64,000 bases of DNA, taken from NCBI GenBank assembly GCA_002412965.1, contig DHWB01000003.1, positions 300,504-364,503 of the forward strand, given 5' to 3'. Both the position numbers and the translations under genes were made by a program. This DNA comes from Desulfomicrobium sp. UBA5193 (lineage in GTDB: Bacteria; Desulfobacterota; Desulfovibrionia; Desulfovibrionales; Desulfomicrobiaceae). The notes beneath the pieces were generated by a model that had not been told where the DNA came from, searched no databases, and worked only from the letters and a program-made list of their open reading frames with translations. Of this stretch, positions 61,768 through 64,000 are shown in pieces (position 1 is the first letter of the stretch; each line of letters begins with the position of its first letter).

Positions 61768-62154
61768 GTGAAAAGCAAGGCAATGATTTTGACTCTGGCG
61801 GTGCTCTTGATGCTGCCCGCGCTGGTTGGCGCGGCGGTGTCGGAGAAGAATTTCGAGGCTAAGACGACGCAGGACCTGATAGACCTCTGCACCGCATCCG
61901 CCACTGACCCCCTGTACAATCATGCGGTGAACTTTTGCCACGGGTATCTGGTCGGGGCCTTCCAGTATTACGTGGCAGCGGCCGCAGGGCCGGACGGGGT
62001 CAAACTCGTCTGCATGCCGGAGACGCCCCCTACACGCAACGAAGCGATCAAGATGTTCATTGATTGGGCCAAGGCGCATCCCCAGTACATGCAGGAGAAG
62101 CCGGTCGACACGGAGTTCAGGTTCCTGATGGAGACGTGGCCCTGCAAGCCATGA
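61768..62154 (+). CDS. Rap1a/Tai-like small secreted protein
   Basis: The 128-residue product starts at GTG 61768 with AAAGGAGAGG upstream and has a signal peptide. The mature part FCHGYLVGAFQYY...VCMPETPPTRNEAIKMFIDWAKAHPQYMQEKPVDTEFRFLMETWPC resembles the Rap1a immunity-protein family. This includes the paired cysteines and the DTEFRFLMETWPC end. Family members protect against type VI effectors such as peptidoglycan amidases. No effector gene is visible nearby, so it may be an orphan or have another role. Confidence 0.7.
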   Translation: MKSKAMILTLAVLLMLPALVGAAVSEKNFEAKTTQDLIDLCTASATDPLYNHAVNFCHGYLVGAFQYYVAAAAGPDGVKLVCMPETPPTRNEAIKMFIDWAKAHPQYMQEKPVDTEFRFLMETWPCKP

Positions 62155-62231
62155 CATCGCGAGATGGCGTGAAGCGATCCATCATGGACAATGACAACCT
62201 TGTTTTCTCATTCATCGCATAGGAGAAGACC

Positions 62232-62507
62232 GTGAAAAAAATAATTCTCATCATGAGTCTGATCATCGGGATCGGCCTGGCGGGTTGTTCGGGGATGTCG
62301 GATACCCAGCAGCGCACCTTGAGCGGTGGTGCCATCGGCGCAAGCGCCGGTGTCATAGCCGGGGCCATCGCCGGGAACACGGGCATGGGGCTGGCTATCG
62401 GAGCTGCCGCCGGTGTGGCTGGCGGATATATCTACGATCAGCATGAAAAGTCGAAGGACGCAGCCTACAAGGACGGTTACAACGCCGGGAAGCAGGCTCC
62501 CAAATAG
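62232..62507 (+). CDS. Glycine-zipper lipoprotein
   Basis: The 91-residue lipoprotein starts at GTG 62232 with AGGAGAAG upstream and has lipobox LAGC (Cys19). Its middle is a glycine-zipper helix, SGGAIGASAGVIAGAIAGNTGMGLAIGAAAGVAGG, as in YMGG/17-kDa surface-antigen-like proteins, and the tail is charged. It probably sits in the outer membrane and may affect envelope integrity. Confidence 0.86.
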   Translation: MKKIILIMSLIIGIGLAGCSGMSDTQQRTLSGGAIGASAGVIAGAIAGNTGMGLAIGAAAGVAGGYIYDQHEKSKDAAYKDGYNAGKQAPK

Positions 62508-62518
62508 GCTTAGGGAAG

Positions 62519-62563
62519 GGCGTCGCCGTGCGCTCGGCTTGAGTCTACGGCGACGCCATTTTT
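62519..62563 (+). terminator. Rho-independent terminator after the glycine-zipper gene
   Basis: GGCGTCGCCGT and ACGGCGACGCC form an 11-bp perfect stem with a 17-base loop, followed by ATTTTTG. Confidence 0.88.
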
Positions 62564-62975
62564 GACGGACCTTTTCGCATTCATGCGTAGCGTAGACGTG
62601 GCCTGCGCCTCATTCCTGATTGCGTGAGGAGGGCCGTTGTTCACGCGGCCTTTTCGGTTGCCTGTCGAATTCACCATCCTCGCATCCTGTCCTTATCGCT
62701 TCGCGGAGCGCACTGCCTTGTGCCCCTTTTGAGCGGGAATTTTTTACATATCAAACCTGATTTGCGACTCCCTTCCGGAAATCCTCTTGATGCTGTCACG
62801 TCTTCATGTCATGAAGTCCATGTAGTGCATGGGGCCGTTTTCTACTGATTTTATGGTAGTTTTTGACCTCAGAGTTGTTCGTTCCGACGTCGAGGCGCGA
62901 AAATACGGAAATGGCCATGCCTTCACCATTTCAATGGCAACATAACCCAAGACACTAAAATCAACTCGGCAATTC
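62564..62975. other. Intergenic region upstream of the GAF-PAS regulator
   Basis: About 410 bases with no gene supported. A promoter for the regulator is expected here but was not identified. Confidence 0.35.
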
Positions 62976-64000
62976 ATGACCAATCTGATTAAGCTGCAAC
63001 AACTCGCCACCCAAATATCGGCCCGCATGGTCCGCTCCACCATCGACTCGCTTGACGAGGACATCATGCAGTCTCTCATGCAGTTGGCGGTCATGCTGGA
63101 TGTGGAACGCGCGGGGTTGGTGGAGGTGAGGGAAGACTCGCCCGTGGCGCACGTCGCATACGCCTGGTATTCCAACGGGGCCAAGCAAGTACCCAGGGAC
63201 CTCAACCTGGTGGAGGTTTTCCCCTGGGCCTATGAGACATTGGTGAAGCGGGGACAGGTGCTCTTGATCACCAAACTCGCGGATTTCCCGCCCGAAGCGC
63301 ATGTCGACAAAAAGTCGCATGAATCGATCGGAACCAAGTCAATCCTCACCATCCCCCTGATGATCGGCAGTCGTGTTCACCATTTGCTGTCTGTACACTC
63401 GCTCCGCAGCGAACGGGTCTGGTCCGATGACATCGTCTGCCAGATCCGCTTGTTTGGAGAAATATTCGTCAGCGCCCTGCAGCGTCGAGAGGGCGAGTTC
63501 ATTCTGAAGCGTTCAAACGAACGGTTGAACCTGGCTGCACAAGCAGCGGATTGCGGGCTTTGGGAGCTTGATCTGGACACCGGTTCCTTTTGGATAACCA
63601 GCAAGGTCCGGCAGCATTTCAATTTTGCTCCGGATTTGGAAGTCACCATGCCGCGTGTGCTTGAGGTGATTTTTCCCGACGACCGAGAGCTTGTCCTGCA
63701 GGCGATTGAAGATGCTGAGCATAGCGGCGATGAAGTCATAGTGGAATATCGGCTGCTTGGCCCAGAAGGTTCAGTGCGCTGGATGATTTCCCGTGGCCGG
63801 GCCGTCTCTCTCGAACCAGGGAAGAGGCCTCGCCTCATGGGGGTGACGCTGGACATCACCCATCGCAAGAAAATGGAACTGGAACTTCATGCGAAAATCC
63901 TGGAAATCGAGACGCTCAAGCAAAGGCTGGAAACAGAGAACGAGTTTCTCAGGCTCGAAGCCGGAATCCAGTCCGATCAGTCGGAGATTTTGGGGTCGTG
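62976..64000 (+). CDS. GAF-PAS regulator, probably sigma-54 dependent (partial, cut by window end)
   Basis: An open frame from ATG 62976 runs to the end of the window (341 codons, no stop). Residues ~20-165 form a GAF-like sensory domain and ~180-300 a PAS domain of the PAS_3 type (CGLWELDLDTGSFWIT, RLLGPEGSVRWMISRGRAV, GVTLDITHRKKME). The following helix IETLKQRLETENEFLRLEA and then SEILGS are the usual linker and first residues of the AAA+ domain in sigma-54 activators. A histidine kinase remains possible. The start has no clear RBS. Confidence 0.75.
   Translation, partial: MTNLIKLQQLATQISARMVRSTIDSLDEDIMQSLMQLAVMLDVERAGLVEVREDSPVAHVAYAWYSNGAKQVPRDLNLVEVFPWAYETLVKRGQVLLITKLADFPPEAHVDKKSHESIGTKSILTIPLMIGSRVHHLLSVHSLRSERVWSDDIVCQIRLFGEIFVSALQRREGEFILKRSNERLNLAAQAADCGLWELDLDTGSFWITSKVRQHFNFAPDLEVTMPRVLEVIFPDDRELVLQAIEDAEHSGDEVIVEYRLLGPEGSVRWMISRGRAVSLEPGKRPRLMGVTLDITHRKKMELELHAKILEIETLKQRLETENEFLRLEAGIQSDQSEILGS

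Overview
The window looks like a chromosomal segment from a Gram-negative, GC-rich bacterium. It is most plausibly a sulfate-reducing deltaproteobacterium (Desulfovibrionales, Desulfomicrobium/Desulfovibrio-like). This is an inference from gene families: a symporter paired with a DUF4212 subunit, lysine 2,3-aminomutase, sigma-54 promoters, and many small lipoproteins behind strong AGGAGG ribosome binding sites. No marker gene in the window fixes the taxon.

Layout. (1) 0.05-8.4 kb: a minus-strand symporter/DUF4212 pair, a macro-domain protein, and a tightly overlapping four-gene operon (lysine 2,3-aminomutase, two ATP-grasp ligases, GNAT acetyltransferase). That operon reads like a beta-lysine conjugate pathway. 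A degenerate 5'-nucleotidase-like lipoprotein follows. (2) 8.5-15.6 kb: tRNA-Ala(GGC), then a scarred segment bounded by ~125-bp imperfect direct repeats. It holds remnants of IS66, IS110 and a REP-type transposase, a PMT/ArnT-like glycosyltransferase, a DUF2959 lipoprotein, and a large membrane glycosyltransferase fused to a PL10 pectate-lyase-like domain. (3) 15.6-41 kb: an accessory stress-tolerance block. It carries Fe superoxide dismutase, an alpha/beta hydrolase, a CstB-like persulfide dioxygenase-rhodanese with two YeeE/YedE transporters, two unlike oleate hydratases, a PLD-type lipoprotein, a VTT/glycosidase/GT4/phosphatase-nuclease operon, a BON-MscS channel, a hybrid histidine kinase, phosphoketolase and CsbD. 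Decayed fragments of a 5'-nucleotidase, IS66, a catalase C-terminal domain and LigD lie between them. (4) 41.5-64 kb: envelope and transport genes. These are a nuclease-fold-like secreted protein, a GT-B glycosyltransferase, a large MscS channel, a SYLF protein, several lipoproteins, a complete tripartite RND efflux operon, a Ca2+/H+ antiporter, a K+ channel overlapping a lipase-like lipoprotein, and the start of a GAF-PAS regulator that is probably sigma-54 dependent.

The most striking non-coding structure is the 650-bp gap between the alpha/beta hydrolase and the CstB-like gene. It is built as a ~200-bp imperfect inverted repeat. Each arm carries a palindrome, a conserved spacer, a sigma-54 -24/-12 promoter and a shared 5' leader; the right arm also has a consensus IHF site. 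The result is a mirror-image divergent promoter that would place hydrolase (and perhaps sodB) and the sulfane-sulfur operon under the same activator. Other highlights are the glycosyltransferase-PL10 fusion, the aminomutase/ATP-grasp operon and the phosphatase-nuclease fusion.

All coordinates were read by eye from the sequence. Family assignments rest on remembered motifs, not on database searches.
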